Positions 1 through 12,843 of a DNA stretch of 64,000 nt are shown piece by piece. Every line of letters begins with the position of its first letter. The stretch's first letter is position 1. The stretch is from Dasyornis broadbenti (taxonomy: Eukaryota > Chordata > Aves > Passeriformes > Dasyornithidae), in the NCBI GenBank assembly GCA_013397935.1, contig VZRN01002238.1, forward strand, positions 31,349 through 95,348, read 5' to 3'. Position numbers and translations under genes: made by a program. Below the pieces are notes generated by a model that made no database searches, was not told where the DNA came from, and was given only the letters and a program-made list of their open reading frames with translations.

Positions 1-571
1 AATCTTTATTTAAGAAATGTCCTGTTTCCTAATATTTCATTACTTGGCACAGTCTATTCAAATTCCAGCTTTCAGATGCAATATGCTGGGTGTCAGTACA
101 TGTGCTGTTCAGAGATGGGGCCAGCTGTTGCAGAAAAAGAGTGCTACCATAAATAAACAAGCAACACATTTCAGTTGTACACAGACTTTCTGTGTGATTT
201 GCTGTCTTTAAGCTTGTCACTTTTTAGTCTCTAAACACTAGTCAATGAGCTTAATGACTGGTAAGAAATGAGATGAAACTGTTTAAGAAAAGGCAGGTCA
301 AGCATGAACACAGCTGGATGAGTTTGAGTCATTGCCAGCTATCCAGGTATTTGTTAACAGGTTGCAGATTTCTTGAGCATGATGGCAGGAATAAGCCAAA
401 AGGAAAAACATAAGAGGTCAAAGAGCTACTTGAGAGATGTTTTTATTGCACTCATTTCACTTCCAGGTTTTAATGAAACTTCTGTTTTATTTGAATATTT
501 CACAACTATCTGAATGAGATGTAATTCCATTTGAAACACATTAAAGACCGTTAGTCTTTGAAGCAGGCTTT
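1..571. other. anonymous AT-rich sequence
   Basis: I see no gene or repeat here. The open frames on both strands are under 70 codons and have no recognisable family. Confidence 0.55.
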
Positions 572-935
572 GAATAATAGAATCATGGACCTGAAAAGGA
601 CCACAAGAGGACATCTCTTCCACATCCCATCTCTAAAGCAAACTCAACTATGCTTATATCCATCTGACTGATGTTTGTTTTAAAAATCTCCAGTGATGGA
701 GTAGTGATGGAGCCTTTACGATCTTTCATGCAATTATCTTCCTGGTTCTCTCTATCCTTAGCACTGGAATTTGTTTCCTAAAACCTAACTTTGCTGTAAC
801 TTAAGTCCATTATTTTTCAGCCTCATCTATTGATGACACAGAGAACAAGTTGCTCCTTTCCTCTTTGTGTTAGCTTTTCATGTATTTGGAGTCTATCGTC
901 AAACCTCACCTTTAATTATGTACTGAGAACCTTTA
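572..935 (-). mobile_element. old CR1 LINE fragment, 3' end, reverse strand
   Basis: The left edge carries the reverse-complemented CR1 tail (AATAGAATCATGGACC), followed by the CR1 3'-end landmarks in order: a CTCCAGTGATGGAG segment near 690, a CCTAAC..CTGTAACTTAAGTCC segment near 785 and a TTTTCATGTATTTGGAG segment near 875. It is clearly mutated relative to the young CR1 copies elsewhere in the window and is probably an ancient subfamily. The element reads right to left, so its 3' end is at 572. The right boundary is approximate. It has no coding potential. Confidence 0.7.
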
Positions 936-2329
936 GGCTTCAAGAGAAACATAACAGCTGTAAAGGCAGTGAGTTTATCTAATAGAAACAACAGTGTGAT
1001 AAAGAAAACAAGACTCTTGGTTAAGTGGTTACCCTAACTGATTCACTGCTTTACTGGTTAGCCTGCCAGTCTGTCCTTGGAAGGTCCAGGATCATGAATA
1101 CTTCTTTGCAGTTCTCTTCTTCCTCCAATATTAATGGATATGAATTCTTTAGCCAATTTTTCTTTATTTATAAGGCCTACTGTTTGGCAAAGAGGTTCTG
1201 TTACCTGTGAAATATTCCTCTGTTTGGCAATATTTGTCACCATAGCTAAATACACAGCTATGTGTAAGCCATACTAACCTACTCACAGAACCAAAACAAA
1301 AATGAAACAAGAGTCCATATTCATTTTCCCACTTACATCCTACCTTACACTGACAGCCCCTACATTATTTTCTCAATTAATTTTATTGCAAATCTGCGAA
1401 ATATCTGAGTCTCCTCTGCCTAAGTCAGGAGCTTATGATAGTTAGTCTAAGGTTTAGGCCTGTAATCCCCCTTTTTACTGGCTGTATGACCTTCTTGCAG
1501 GCTGGTACACTAAGCTGGCACATTTCAGTATCTCATGTATTCTTTTTCATAATAAAGTAGAAAGAGTTTCTCCCTGCCCTTTTTAAAAGTGTTTTGAAGT
1601 CACTACAGCACCTATTTGCTGTATTTAAGAGAATGCTTTTGTGTTTTTTTTCCTCCTTTATCACATTTTACTGCTTGACAAAAATGCTGTGGGCAAACTA
1701 TTTTCACCTTGGATATCAAGTTTTCTACCAACCCTGCCGCACCCACAATCCTCCCACTCCCCCAAGGTAACAGTACTGACTAACCTGCATTTCAACAGTC
1801 TCAAAAGGATCTTGTCACTTGGACTTGCAAGACCAAGAGGACTTGGTGGTCTAAGCACTTTTTATAGTGCTTGTTCTTCACCCTCAATAATTTATTACAA
1901 AGTACTCAAACAGCATGCCAGGTGTCATATAAATACTGCAAACAAGCTGATGGTAGTACTATATTACCATAAGTTTAATCATTTGGTGGCTATAGACATC
2001 ATCCTAACAGAATTTTACTAGCACATATACCTTAAAAAGTAGCTTAGAATTTTAACAAACATTTTATTTTTAATGAAACATTCAGAGGAAATGTTTCTGC
2101 TCATCAAGTTAAACTATCAAGACTGAAAGCCCAGCAAGGATTTAGCTGATTCCATTAAGCAAACATACTGTTGGCAATAACTGATGTAGACATGGTATTA
2201 AAAAACATGTTAAAGCTGCATGAGAGTCTTGTTGGGTCTCAGAGAGGCCAGTGAGGGTGACATTGAGGAGAAAGTATGTTACTGATCACCTGATCAATGT
2301 GATGAAGTGGATAAAGTCTACTTGAAATC
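936..2329. other. anonymous sequence
   Basis: This is AT-rich non-coding sequence with a short C-rich patch near 1730-1770. A 126-codon open frame at 1641-2021 has no recognisable domain and no conserved start context, and I treat it as chance. Confidence 0.5.
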
Positions 2330-3800
2330 TTCAAGGAAGTCTTTGGATTCTATGATGCTGGTTCTTATAGGAACTTTGACACTGTGGTGAAAAGCAAGCT
2401 ATCCAGGAGGCTTCTGGACTGTATTTGAGGTAAACTCATGATACAGACACTGGAAGGACCAACCAGGTGACTCTGGCATACACTAGCTAGCAACAATTGT
2501 TTGGGAATATGATAATCAATAGAAACCTTGGCTGTAGTGACCACAAAATAGTGGAGTTCAAAATCCTGAGGAGGCAGAAGAAAGTAAGTGGTGCAGTACA
2601 GAGCCTTCACTTTAGGGGGGCAGACTTCAGCTTATCTGAGGACTTAAAAGGTGGGATTCCATGGGAGGAAGCTCTGACAAGCAAATTAGTTCAGGGAATC
2701 TAGCAGGTCTGCAAGAACATCACCCTTCAAGCCTAGGAATGGCTCATGCTGATGCACAGGAAGTCAAGTACACTTATCAACAGACAAACTCAAGACAGAG
2801 ATCCAGCATAAAGGATATGGAAGCAAGGATAGGCTTCAAAGGAGGAATTTCTGAAACATTACATTAGTATGTAGTGAAGGTGTCCGGGAAACATAAGTTC
2901 AGATGAAACTGAGACTTGCCAGGGACATCTAGGCAACAAGAAGAGATTGTGCATTACCACTAGAAGGCTGAAAAAGGAAAATGTGTGTACTGGTTGCTAA
3001 ATGAAAAGGGTGATTCAGCAACAGTGGACAATGGTAAGGCTGAGGTGCTCAGGGCCTTGTTCTTTGAGGCTTAATGAAAGAGAAGAGACGGAATACCAGC
3101 AGCGGATAAGGATCAAGTTAGGGACTACTTATGAGAGCTCAACTCATAAATGCTTATGGATCTGACAAGCTGTATCAAAACTTTATAAAGGTTCCAAAAG
3201 GACAAGCCAGATAAGTACAGGATGCTCAGCCTTACTTCAATCCCTGGCAAATACTCAGAGCAAATACTCTAGGAACATATTTCTGGGAACCTGAAGCAGA
3301 GTAACAATGTGATGGATAGTACTTTCATCGAGTTTTCAGATGAAACTTGTATGGAGGTTGTAGCTGAAGTGCTTGAGGGGCAGGCTGCCATTTGGAGCAG
3401 CCTATGGGATAGAGACTACAGGTTCAGGGAATCACAGTCCTTCAAGGAGAGATGGAAGGAAACAGAACTTTCCAGTCAGAAGAAGAGGCAGTTTTGAGGG
3501 GACCAGCAGCTTTCCAATACCTAGGAGGAGGTTATGAAAAGGATGAGGCAGGTTTTCCAGTGATGCATGTCAGGAGAACTAGAAACAACATATATGAATG
3601 AGAAAAAGAATGTTTCCAGCTGGTTATAACGCACGAGGACAGCCAATAAGTGAAGTAAGTTGCTTAGAGAGGCTACATAGACTCTACATTGAGGTTTTCA
3701 AGACCAGGATGTGTAAATCTCTATGCAAGTCTGTTTAGAGCAGGATTTTGCCCTATATCCTTCCTGAGGTCCCTTCCAACCTGAAGTATCATATGTCTCC
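2330..3800 (+). mobile_element. degenerate CR1 LINE with ORF2 remnants
   Basis: Translations in different frames recover successive pieces of CR1 ORF2. A segment near 2380-2455 corresponds to the end of the endonuclease domain (SRR-like, then a PTR-like motif). A segment near 2530-2690 contains GCSDHKIVEFKILRR and a GADFSL-like stretch, which is the endonuclease-to-reverse-transcriptase linker. A KAEVL-like segment follows near 3035 and a damaged LTSIPGK-like stretch near 3230. The end, near 3760-3800, is a CR1 3' tail containing GAGGTCCCTTCCAACCTGAA. Frames shift repeatedly and many stops are present, and the palm domain is largely missing, so the copy is dead. It may be two CR1 insertions in series, because the 3' third (3410-3800) resembles a different part of the consensus. 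Confidence 0.75.
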
Positions 3801-6800
3801 ATCAGAAGAAAAAAAATCTTTTATTTCTGAAACAAGTGGAAATATCCTCCTTTTTTTTTTTTTTTCAGGTTAAACAGTATTTCATTGGTGCTATTTACCA
3901 AAAGTGCATAATGCCCCGATGTTTCCAACTATTTTAGCACATTGGAACCATCTAGATTGTAAGAATGGAAGTTTAAATTTCCCAGACTTGATGATGGAAT
4001 ATTTGACTATTATCTGTGTCTGTTTTGAAAAGAAGCACTTTTTAACATCTGCAGTTGTGAGTTACAGATTTCATGGAACTACAATTACAAATTAGTTGAC
4101 TACATGAAGAACATGAAGAACATCACACTGCTTTTAGCAGTTTCATGAACACTGGTTGAAACTTGATTTATGAGCATTCTGGATTGTATTCTGAATTGAT
4201 ATGCTACTACAGTGTTTTCTACAATGCTATTTAATACTATTTGTCCTCAAGAACATATTAGTACATATGATATATTTTGTCTTTTGGCCATTACCTAACA
4301 CAATTTTTAATACTGTGTCTATGTCAGCCATGATCAACAGTATGCTTAGTGAATGGAATCAGCTAAATCCTTGCTGGGCTTCCAGTCTTGATGGTTTAGC
4401 TTGATGGGCCAATAGCTTTCTGTTACACAGCTTCATTTCTTTTACAAACCCTGTTTGCAAACACTGTAGCATTGCTAGCATTTCTTGTTACGTGTTGTGA
4501 GTCAGAGGATATTTTATTCTTATGTGGAATTTCCAGAATTATATGCATTCCCAATGTTTCCATTGTTTCTGCAAATTCAGCTCACATCCTCTGGCTGAGA
4601 CTAAAACTGGCTAAAGATTTCCATATCTTATATAAAGCACATTGTTGAAATCACTGATGGTCTTATTGCTGTATATATTTAAACAGTATGTTTTAACCCC
4701 AGCTTCCTATAGAATGAGGTTTAAGGTTGTGAGGTGGTTCTTTGTTTGTTTTCTTTCCCCCTTTTGAACACCATATTTATCTCTGACATGGAAAGAGAGA
4801 AAATGCAAAGTTTCATTCAACAATATAAACTGCATAGGAAGGTCTTTGTTCGGGCTCTGTGACTATGCTGCTGTACATCAACATGAATACTCTCCTAGTC
4901 AACTGAGCATTAGCTGCCTGATTGTGATTTCTCTGGAGATTAAGCATTTTGCTGTGGTGTGACAAGTCTGTAGAAAAACTCCGTTTATCCCACCGAGATA
5001 TTTTGGTGCTCTGTGGCATAGAGGGAAGCAAACATTTGTCTCTCATATGGTCTGTACCTTTTTTTAACCTTGCTGACAAATACATGAGACATAGGCCATT
5101 TGTCTTAGTTTTCCTTTTTTCTCCTGGCTCAATACTGCACTCATTCAGTGTTCCCTAACTTTTTACTCAGAAGGTCTTGTAGGCTATATATGTCAATAAA
5201 TAAAATAGGGCTAAGGGCTGTTTTCTGGCTGTGAGGCTAAATGGCACAGAGTGGCTGCAGGCATACTACATAACACTTGGCCTTGAGAGTCACCTCAAGG
5301 GGACAAAGTGTCTAAAATAATGTGAGGGTTATATTGCAGCTTTTTAGCACAGGGGTTTTTCTACTATGAAACAGAGAATTTGCAGCATGATGTGGTGTGT
5401 GGCAGGGAGTGTATGTCAAGGCCCCAGACCTTCAGAGACAGTTTCAGAGAAACCATCAAGGGTGATGTTGGGTATTTGGAATGATTCCTGGCAAATGCTA
5501 TCCCCATGCCTGGGCATTGTCTGGCAGGGTGCTAGTTAGCACCAGGCAAACCAAGAAGGACAAAGTCTGTTAGCAGTCAAGCAGTGTGATAACCAGTGGT
5601 CCAGTGCTGGAATTCAAGCTCTGTTTACACAGCATTATGGCTATATAGGCTCAATGCAAATGCATGCACAGACATGTCTCTGTAATTGTACAGGTACATG
5701 CACGCTGAAGCCTTTTGTATAGTCTTTGCCCCTCCTTGTTGTTTGCTGTGTTTGGTACCTCTCAAGGAAGTACAATCACCTTTTCTGTTCAGATTTCAAC
5801 GAGATGCTGGTCAAATCTTGTCCCAAAAAGTTTTCAAAAGTAGTGACATATGTAGGCAGTGTGAACCTCAGTAGACCAGAGATAAAGGAAAATAACTTTA
5901 TGGATACTGTAGAACAAAATGATTTGTAGAACAAAAATGATATCTAACCACAATGTAAACTTCAAAAATGCTGAGGTTTCATTTCATATGTAAACAGTGT
6001 GCACAGATTTATCTGTTGGATCAGAGTACTTTGCAGAAAGAACTTCATGTGAATAGTTCAGATACTACAGATTTAATTAGCAGCAGAGAAAGCGATGTCC
6101 TACACTAAAAGCAGACCACACAGCTATGAACAATTTCTGTAGGCTATTAGGTTTTGAGCTCATTCTGTGGAAGGCTTTCTGTTATCACCTCTAAGCTTCT
6201 TTAAACAAAAACAACCAACTGTAGAGTAGCGAGCGGGCAGACTGAATTCCCTGATGCCACAGGACTTTTGTTAATGTTACTCCAAGCTGGGTAAATATAG
6301 TATTCCTAGCACACTAGAATGAATATAGTTAGTGCTACAGATTAAACAGCTATCATCATATGAACTTAACATGCCACTGGGATGGGAATCTTTTATGTCA
6401 GCCTGTTTGCAGGCTCCATTAACCAAAACTACCAGTGGATTAGCTGTAGAGGTTGAAGTTTGACAAAGGCTCTGGTTATCAGGAAGAACAAAAGTAAACA
6501 TTTTAGTGATAATACTGGGTAATAGTAGATCTCAAAAACAATGCAACGAGTGGTTCTGGGTGGACATACTAACATTTGAGGAAAACCAGAGGAAGTATTT
6601 CAGGCATGAGTCAATTGTGGAATTAAATCTTGGTTATGTTTCTCCAAATAGGAGAGTTAGCATGTCTTGGATCTCCTGCTGCTGAAAATCAACAGTGAGT
6701 GAATACAGTGAACACTCTTCTGGAGCTCATTGACCCTGGGAAGAGAAGTCCTATGGCAAAGCTCAAGCAACATGTGTAGATTTGTTGTTTATGGGATGAG

Positions 6801-8149
6801 GTAAAATAGGGTAAAAGAAGGAAAATACTGCGTGTATTTGAGTTGGAAGAACTATATACAGACTCTTCCCTGCCGTGGCCTGCCGTGTAGTGTTTTACTC
6901 CTTATAGTGCAACTGCCTCTATTCCTGTTTTTTTTTTTTTTTTAATCCAGGGTTTATATTTCCTGATTGTATGTTCCTCTGCAGAAGGAATCTGTTACTA
7001 ATATTGAACCTAGACACTGACAAGGGTTATCCCTTCTAGGGATTTCTTGAAATCAACTAATTCAACTTCGTGCGTTCATTTTTGGGATACAGGGAGGCTA
7101 AGAGGTAAAATGCCGAAAGGAAATCTATTTTAATTTTGTATTCCTGCTACTTTGTGGGAAGAGAGATACTCCAAGAAAATAGCCCTTGTTAAATATTGAG
7201 AGATTTTCCCCAAGTCTAGGGAACATGTCTAAGCTTTTAGGCTTCTCTGACTCTGATGCTTCACTCATCATTAACTATAATACATTCCACTAGTCCGGGA
7301 GGTACAAAGCAGGCAACTGAGAGCTTAAAACAAAGGGAAGCAGTGCTGTTACATTCATTTTTCCCCACCTATAAATTTTCCTTTGATTTCATTTAATTTG
7401 GTAAACCTGACAAGTTGCTGCCAGGTGGATCTCCTACACAAGTCTGTCTCAAGATTTCATTATCCTTTTTATTTCTAGCATCATCATTCAGACATCTCTG
7501 TTTTCTCTAGCTAATTAGCCCACTGTTTAAGAGGTGCACATTTCTTAACATATGGTACACAGTTGCATTGCATGTGTGCTGTATTTTCATTTTCTAGTTT
7601 GAATCTTATATTTCTGATACAGTATGTCAGAAATATCAGATGCCCATCTTACAGAACAGCACTCACAGCTTCACATTGAAATGTGCCCTAATTATACTTT
7701 CGAATCCTTACATCCCCATGTTTTCAATTAAGACATCACAGCCATTACAGTACTGTGACAACAGATTGTGATTTAAAGATGTTAGTATTTGGAGGTCAGA
7801 ATTTAGCAGGAGATAAAAGTCACAGGAATTAAGTGTTTAAAATAATTAAGATTTTAAAAATGTACCTTTCCAATTCAGTGGAGCAAAGTTAAACCCCATA
7901 TAAAAATCCTCCACATGGCGTGATACTGTCTCTTTGAGACACTGGTATTGCATGCAGCTGTTATAAATCTTCTTCCTGTGTAAGACTGCAGAGGGAGGAC
8001 CTGACTGGCAACACAAAGGAAGAAGCAGGTCTGTTCGCCTGTCTGGGAGAGGCAGAGGGAGAGGAGCGGGTGGAGAGGGAGGGATGCACGTACACACACG
8101 CGCAGCTGAATACAGAAAGATTCACTCCTTCTGTACAGCCCACAGACCA
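3801..8149. other. anonymous AT-rich sequence
   Basis: No gene or recognisable transposon is visible. There are poly-T runs near 3850-3865 and 6929-6944. A slightly less AT-rich stretch at 5200-5660 is unclassified. A 10-bp perfect inverted repeat sits at 7608-7636. The overlapping reverse-strand open frames at 7846-8263 (83-100 codons) lie in a purine-rich patch and look like chance. Confidence 0.5.
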
Positions 8150-8345
8150 TCTATGCCTAAGTGATTCTGGTCCACCATTTGCATGATATATTAGCCTTTC
8201 AAGCTGTCTTGTGGTATTATCTGAGAGACGGTAGCTTTTGCTTTTAGCTAAGCTCATCTGCAATTGGTTTTATCTCTAGCAGGTCTCCATTTCTAACTAA
8301 TATTAACCTTATTGCAAGAAGAACAATATACTCAGAGCTGTGAAC
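8150..8345. other. candidate conserved non-coding element
   Basis: A motif-dense, non-repetitive block contains an octamer-like ATTTGCAT, a TAAT site (CTAACTAATATTAACC), a TTAGCTAAGC segment and a CAATTGG segment within about 170 bp. It has no simple repeats and no open frame. The texture resembles vertebrate conserved enhancers. This is inference from texture only, as no alignment was possible. Confidence 0.28.
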
Positions 8346-9239
8346 ATGCTGAAAATACACCAGGACACTCTAAGGGCTGAATTAAACAGGTACAATTACA
8401 TAAAATTAAATTTCTGTGTTGTTTACTGTACTGGCAAAAATGCTTTATTTTGCTTTCTTTAAAAAAAAAAAAACAAAAAAACAACCAAACCCAACATTTC
8501 AGCTTTACACAATATCTCCATCAAATTGAGGGAAAAAAAGAGAAGCATTAATTCTGGACTAAGAATCTTCACATGGATTGTTACATTCATATAACCATAT
8601 CAGCTTCACTGTGCTGGTGTAACTGATAATATGTGCTGTGCTGACTAGCTCTCAGGTCCCCCGAGCTGCAGAGATGCAGATGCAACCTTAAATTCTTTCT
8701 AAAGCAAATCCTGCAGATGCTTTCTACCTCCCTCAAAAAACCCTTCAACTCCCTCTATAGGATTAGCTTTCTTCTGTACCTACCCCCTCCACGCCGTGTC
8801 TAGCCTGAATCGCTGTCAGTCATCTGGTTATTTCCCAGTTCCTCCAGACATCCCCTCCAGCCAATGCACATATCCCTGCAAGCTCCTGCCTGAATCATGA
8901 ACTGACAGCTATGAGACAGGTAGTGTGAGGATCATAGCCAAGAGATGAACGAACATTTTCAGCAGAAGCAGAGCACCTATCCACTAATACACCATTTCCC
9001 TAACAAAAGGGAAAATAATATCATGGTTTTGTTCTTCTTGTATAGCCAACTTTTTAATCATACACTGAACACAACAGAATTATAAGATTTCAAGCGGTTT
9101 TGTGACAGGAAGTGTAACCACAAAATATATAAATATCTGTGAGATGTATCGTTATTTCTAACATCTGGGTCAGACATGAATGCTCCCATGTTCTTATATC
9201 AAAGGTAAAGCATGATAGCAGAATTTTATTTAACATAAG
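8346..9239. other. anonymous sequence
   Basis: AT-rich sequence with an A-rich simple stretch at 8459-8490. I see nothing else recognisable. Confidence 0.55.
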
Positions 9240-9460
9240 GAGTATATTGCACAGTGAGGCTAAGAACTATACCAAAAGAGCTGCAAATATTTTCCAGCTT
9301 GTGGATAAGAATGGGGCACCTAAACAGCTGGACTACTTTTCAGTAGTAGTCAGAGGCTGCAACTGCTATTGACTTAGTGCTCAGCTCATTTAAAATGCAA
9401 GCCTTATTCAGATGCTTAATATAGATTTAAGCATCTGACTGTAAACACTTGATTAAAAAT
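9240..9460. repeat. ancient amniote interspersed repeat (decayed), with hairpin
   Basis: The block contains degraded versions of phrases that recur in old amniote repeats: GGGGCACCTAAA near 9313, CTATTGACTTAGTGCTCAGC near 9366 and CCTTATTCAGATGC near 9403. It ends in a perfect 12-bp inverted repeat (TCAGATGCTTAA at 9408-9419, its complement at 9427-9438, 7-base loop). I cannot give a family name. A non-autonomous DNA-transposon origin is possible. Confidence 0.45.
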
Positions 9461-11910
9461 ATTGGTCTAGCTTTACAAATAAAGGTCAAAGGAAACATAT
9501 TACTGAGCACTGGAAAGCAAGAATAAGACAAGGAATAAGGACAAAAGGAGTACCAAGTATTTGTGGAGGACAAAAGAAGGAAGGCACTTTGATGCTATTT
9601 ATTATTTTTTATTATTAATTTCAATTTCAATTACTGAAATTATATAGATCTTATATAGCCATTTGCTACTCTCCCTCTTGTTTTTATTATCCCTTACTCT
9701 TATCTGTGCCTATTCAGCCTGAGTGAGAGCAGAAAATTCTGTAGAGAAATCCTGAGAGACAGCCTGTTCACATGAAACTTTCATCCAAATTTTAATAGAC
9801 ACCAAAGGGCGAACCTTTAATTGGGCAAGGAAGAAACTTATGGATACCTAGCTAAAGCTGTACATTTTCAGATGTTCACCTATCATAATGATGTCCTGCT
9901 GCCACAATTTCTACTTTTTAGCCGTCCAGCATGAAAAATAATAAAACAGAGCCACTAGCAACCACCAAAAGAACAAATGCTTTTATTTATTATTCACCTG
10001 GATATAGGATTTCAGTCAGACTTCTAAAGCATGTATGTGTAAATGCTGTCCATGTAGCAGTTATTCAAGCTTCCTTTGAATTCTGTCCATCCATTTAGTC
10101 ATCCCTGCCAAGTCAGTTTCTATTACCTGTACTTACTAAGATGTGTTTTAATGGTGAAAGTAACAGGCTGACTTACTAAAAATGCTGGCAGTGACACCAA
10201 GGAATGCTGGGACTTTACTAATCTGAAAAATAATGACCTGAGGGGAGCTTTGTTCCTCTTTCTCATGGGTCCCTGCTAGAAACAGCCAAATAATTATAAA
10301 AAGGAGCCAACTCAATAAACACAGTGGGAAGTATTGTGGATGTTATTATATAAATGCATTATAGATATTTTTCAGCTTTGATTTTTTGGATATGAATTTA
10401 CTGAAACTTTTCATGCTGTTAGGATTTTTTTATTTTAAAATTTTTGTATCAGTACTTCAATTTGTATTACCAAAGATTTTTTAAAAACTCAAGCAAACAC
10501 TAAAACAAACCACACCTGAATTGAACAGGCCAAATACTGTATAAGTCATATTTAGGAAGCACTTTTAGTTGCACCAAAAAAAAAAAAAAAAGCTCAGATA
10601 CACTTTTGTATTTGATTCCACACATATGGACATTTTCAGGGTAGATTTATCTCCCTTACACTAGGGACAATCTATTTTAAGCAAAGGCCAGATTCAGATT
10701 TATGTGGCTTCTAGGGACAGTGAGTGGAGGCCACAGTTCCCATGGTGTGTCTATGGCTGTGCTCATGGGGATTAGGGAAAACATGGATGCCAGACTGGAA
10801 GAGTCAGTTGGGTCAGGTGTAATACGGTGTAAATACATGGCATTTGTTTAATATTCTGGTAATATTTATTCAAAATCCTGATTTCAAATAGAAGTGATTC
10901 ATGAAATGTTCCCCAAATTGATACATCTTCTTGACTTTGAGTGAAATATGTTTTCCTAACAGCACATGTCCACAGAACCATTTATCTTGCTCTCAAAAGA
11001 GCACTGAGTCTGTGGTGCAAAAAATGTTGCCATAAAAGAAGCATATTCTCTGTTATCTGTTCAGTGAAATGGCATATGTGCCAGATGTACAATGGAGACA
11101 GGGCTTGGACATGAAGGATTTTGCCCCCTTAAGCCCATCATAGTGCAGAAAAAAGAATAGAGGTGCTCTTCCATCCTGACTATATATTTGGTTGACAGTT
11201 TCTCTTCTGTCTCACAGCAGCATATCTGTCATAGACATAAGTAGCCTCAGCTAAGTCAGTCAAAACAGAAAGCTTCTTGTCATCTAAATAAAGTAGACTT
11301 GCAATAAAGCCTTGGTAAAAGAAAAAAAAATAATACATGTACATAAAAAATGTGATTCTCTCAGGATCTGGCTTTTGTACATAAAGGTGAATTTTAATCT
11401 AGTGGCCAATTCCCTAAGAACTCTTTGTCACAGCCTCTAGCATCTCTTTGGAAAAATTTTCACTAGAAAAGTAGGTTAAAGGAAAAAAAGAGAGCCATGT
11501 TAATTATCAGACTGAAAATCAGTGTCAACAGGAACAATTTGAGTTTACTATCAATACGAGAGATGGTTGTGATTAACCCCATAGTTTCCATAGTGTTTAA
11601 TCTCAACTGACTGTTTCATGCCATGTATATCTTTGCCATCTACACTAATTACACAATTACGATTAATACTGTGTTAGTTGAAAGGAGAACGCACAGTTCT
11701 ATTCAAACGACAAAATATTCTAGCAAATGGAGGCACTGGAAACTGAGTCTACCCTACCACATGTTCAGAAGGAAATCTATGTGCTCAAAACAGTGGTTGC
11801 CACTGTATTTATAGGGTTAGCTCCTTTTAATAATTGTGTGTCTGATCCTAGCAGGGACCGGTGAAAAGGACAAAGCTTTCCTAAGGTCATTATTTTTTAT
11901 ATTAGTAAAG
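9461..11910. other. anonymous AT-rich sequence
   Basis: No gene is visible. There is a poly-A run at 10576-10591. A GGCCAGATTCAGATTTATG segment near 10686 is faintly like old amniote repeat sequence but too weak to call separately. Confidence 0.5.
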
Positions 11911-12112
11911 TCATAGAATCATGGAATCAGAGAATGGTTTGGGTTGAAAGGGACCTTAGAGATCATGTAATTCCAATGCCCTGCCACAGGCAGGGACACC
12001 TTCCACTAGACCAGGTTGCTCTGAGTACCATCCAACCTGGCCTTGAACACCTCCAGGAGTGGGACATTCACAACCTGTCTGGGCAATGTGTTCCAGTGCC
12101 TCACCACCCAAG
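11911..12112 (-). mobile_element. CR1 LINE 3' fragment, reverse strand
   Basis: This is a well-preserved reverse-complemented CR1 3' end. It starts with the tail TCATAGAATCATGGAATC, then has the phrase around TTTGGGTTGAAAGGGACC, the GGGACACCTTCCACTAGACC block and the CCTTGAACACCTCCAGGAG block, and stops after TTCCAGTGCCTCACCACCC. Only about 200 bp is present, a typical 5' truncation. The 63-codon forward frame over it has no meaning. Confidence 0.93.
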
Positions 12113-12843
12113 CACTTATTAGTGTCATTGGCAGCTTTTTTTTAAGTCAACCTGTTACTTTCACCATTAAAACACATCTTAGTAGGTACAGGTAATAGAG
12201 ACTGACTTGGCAGGTATGAAAGCGGATGGATGGAATTCAAAGAAAGCTTGAATAACCACCACACAGACAGCATTTAAACATACATCCTTTAGAAGTCTGA
12301 CTGAAATCTTATGAAGGTCAGAAGCAGCTCTGATTCAAGGTTCAAGGCTGAATTGAGATTAATCATGTTTTTTTCTTCTGTGTGATGACATCCAAAAAAC
12401 CTATGCATACTCCATGGCATCCCAACTATACTCATGATGGTAGCTCAGAACAAATATCAGGAAAGTTTCTTAAAGTTTCTTACTTCATGGAACTGTTTTT
12501 GTGATGGGCATGATCCCTTTTACTGATTATGTTGGTGAGATTCTAAAACGTGGGCAAGGCATGGAGTGACCAAGAGAGGCTCCTGAGAGACCTAAAATGA
12601 TGAAATATTTTCATGGTGTGCTTTGCTTGATGTACAAACTGGATGTGATTTCTCCACAAAATCTCTTAAAGCTTTCACAGAACACATTCCTTGGCATGGG
12701 AATGCGAGACCAAAAAGGCTATGGAAGTAGAAAAGCCCCAAAATATTAACTAAATAATCTTGATAAATATAATACAAATTAAAGATATTTTTGATCTCTA
12801 ATTTCTATTAGCGTAGAGAAAAATACTATAAAAAGAGAGGCGC
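12113..12843. other. anonymous sequence
   Basis: AT-rich, with no recognisable gene or repeat. A TATAAAAAG string at 12829-12837 lies just left of the LTR that follows. It could belong to the LTR or be chance. Confidence 0.5.
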
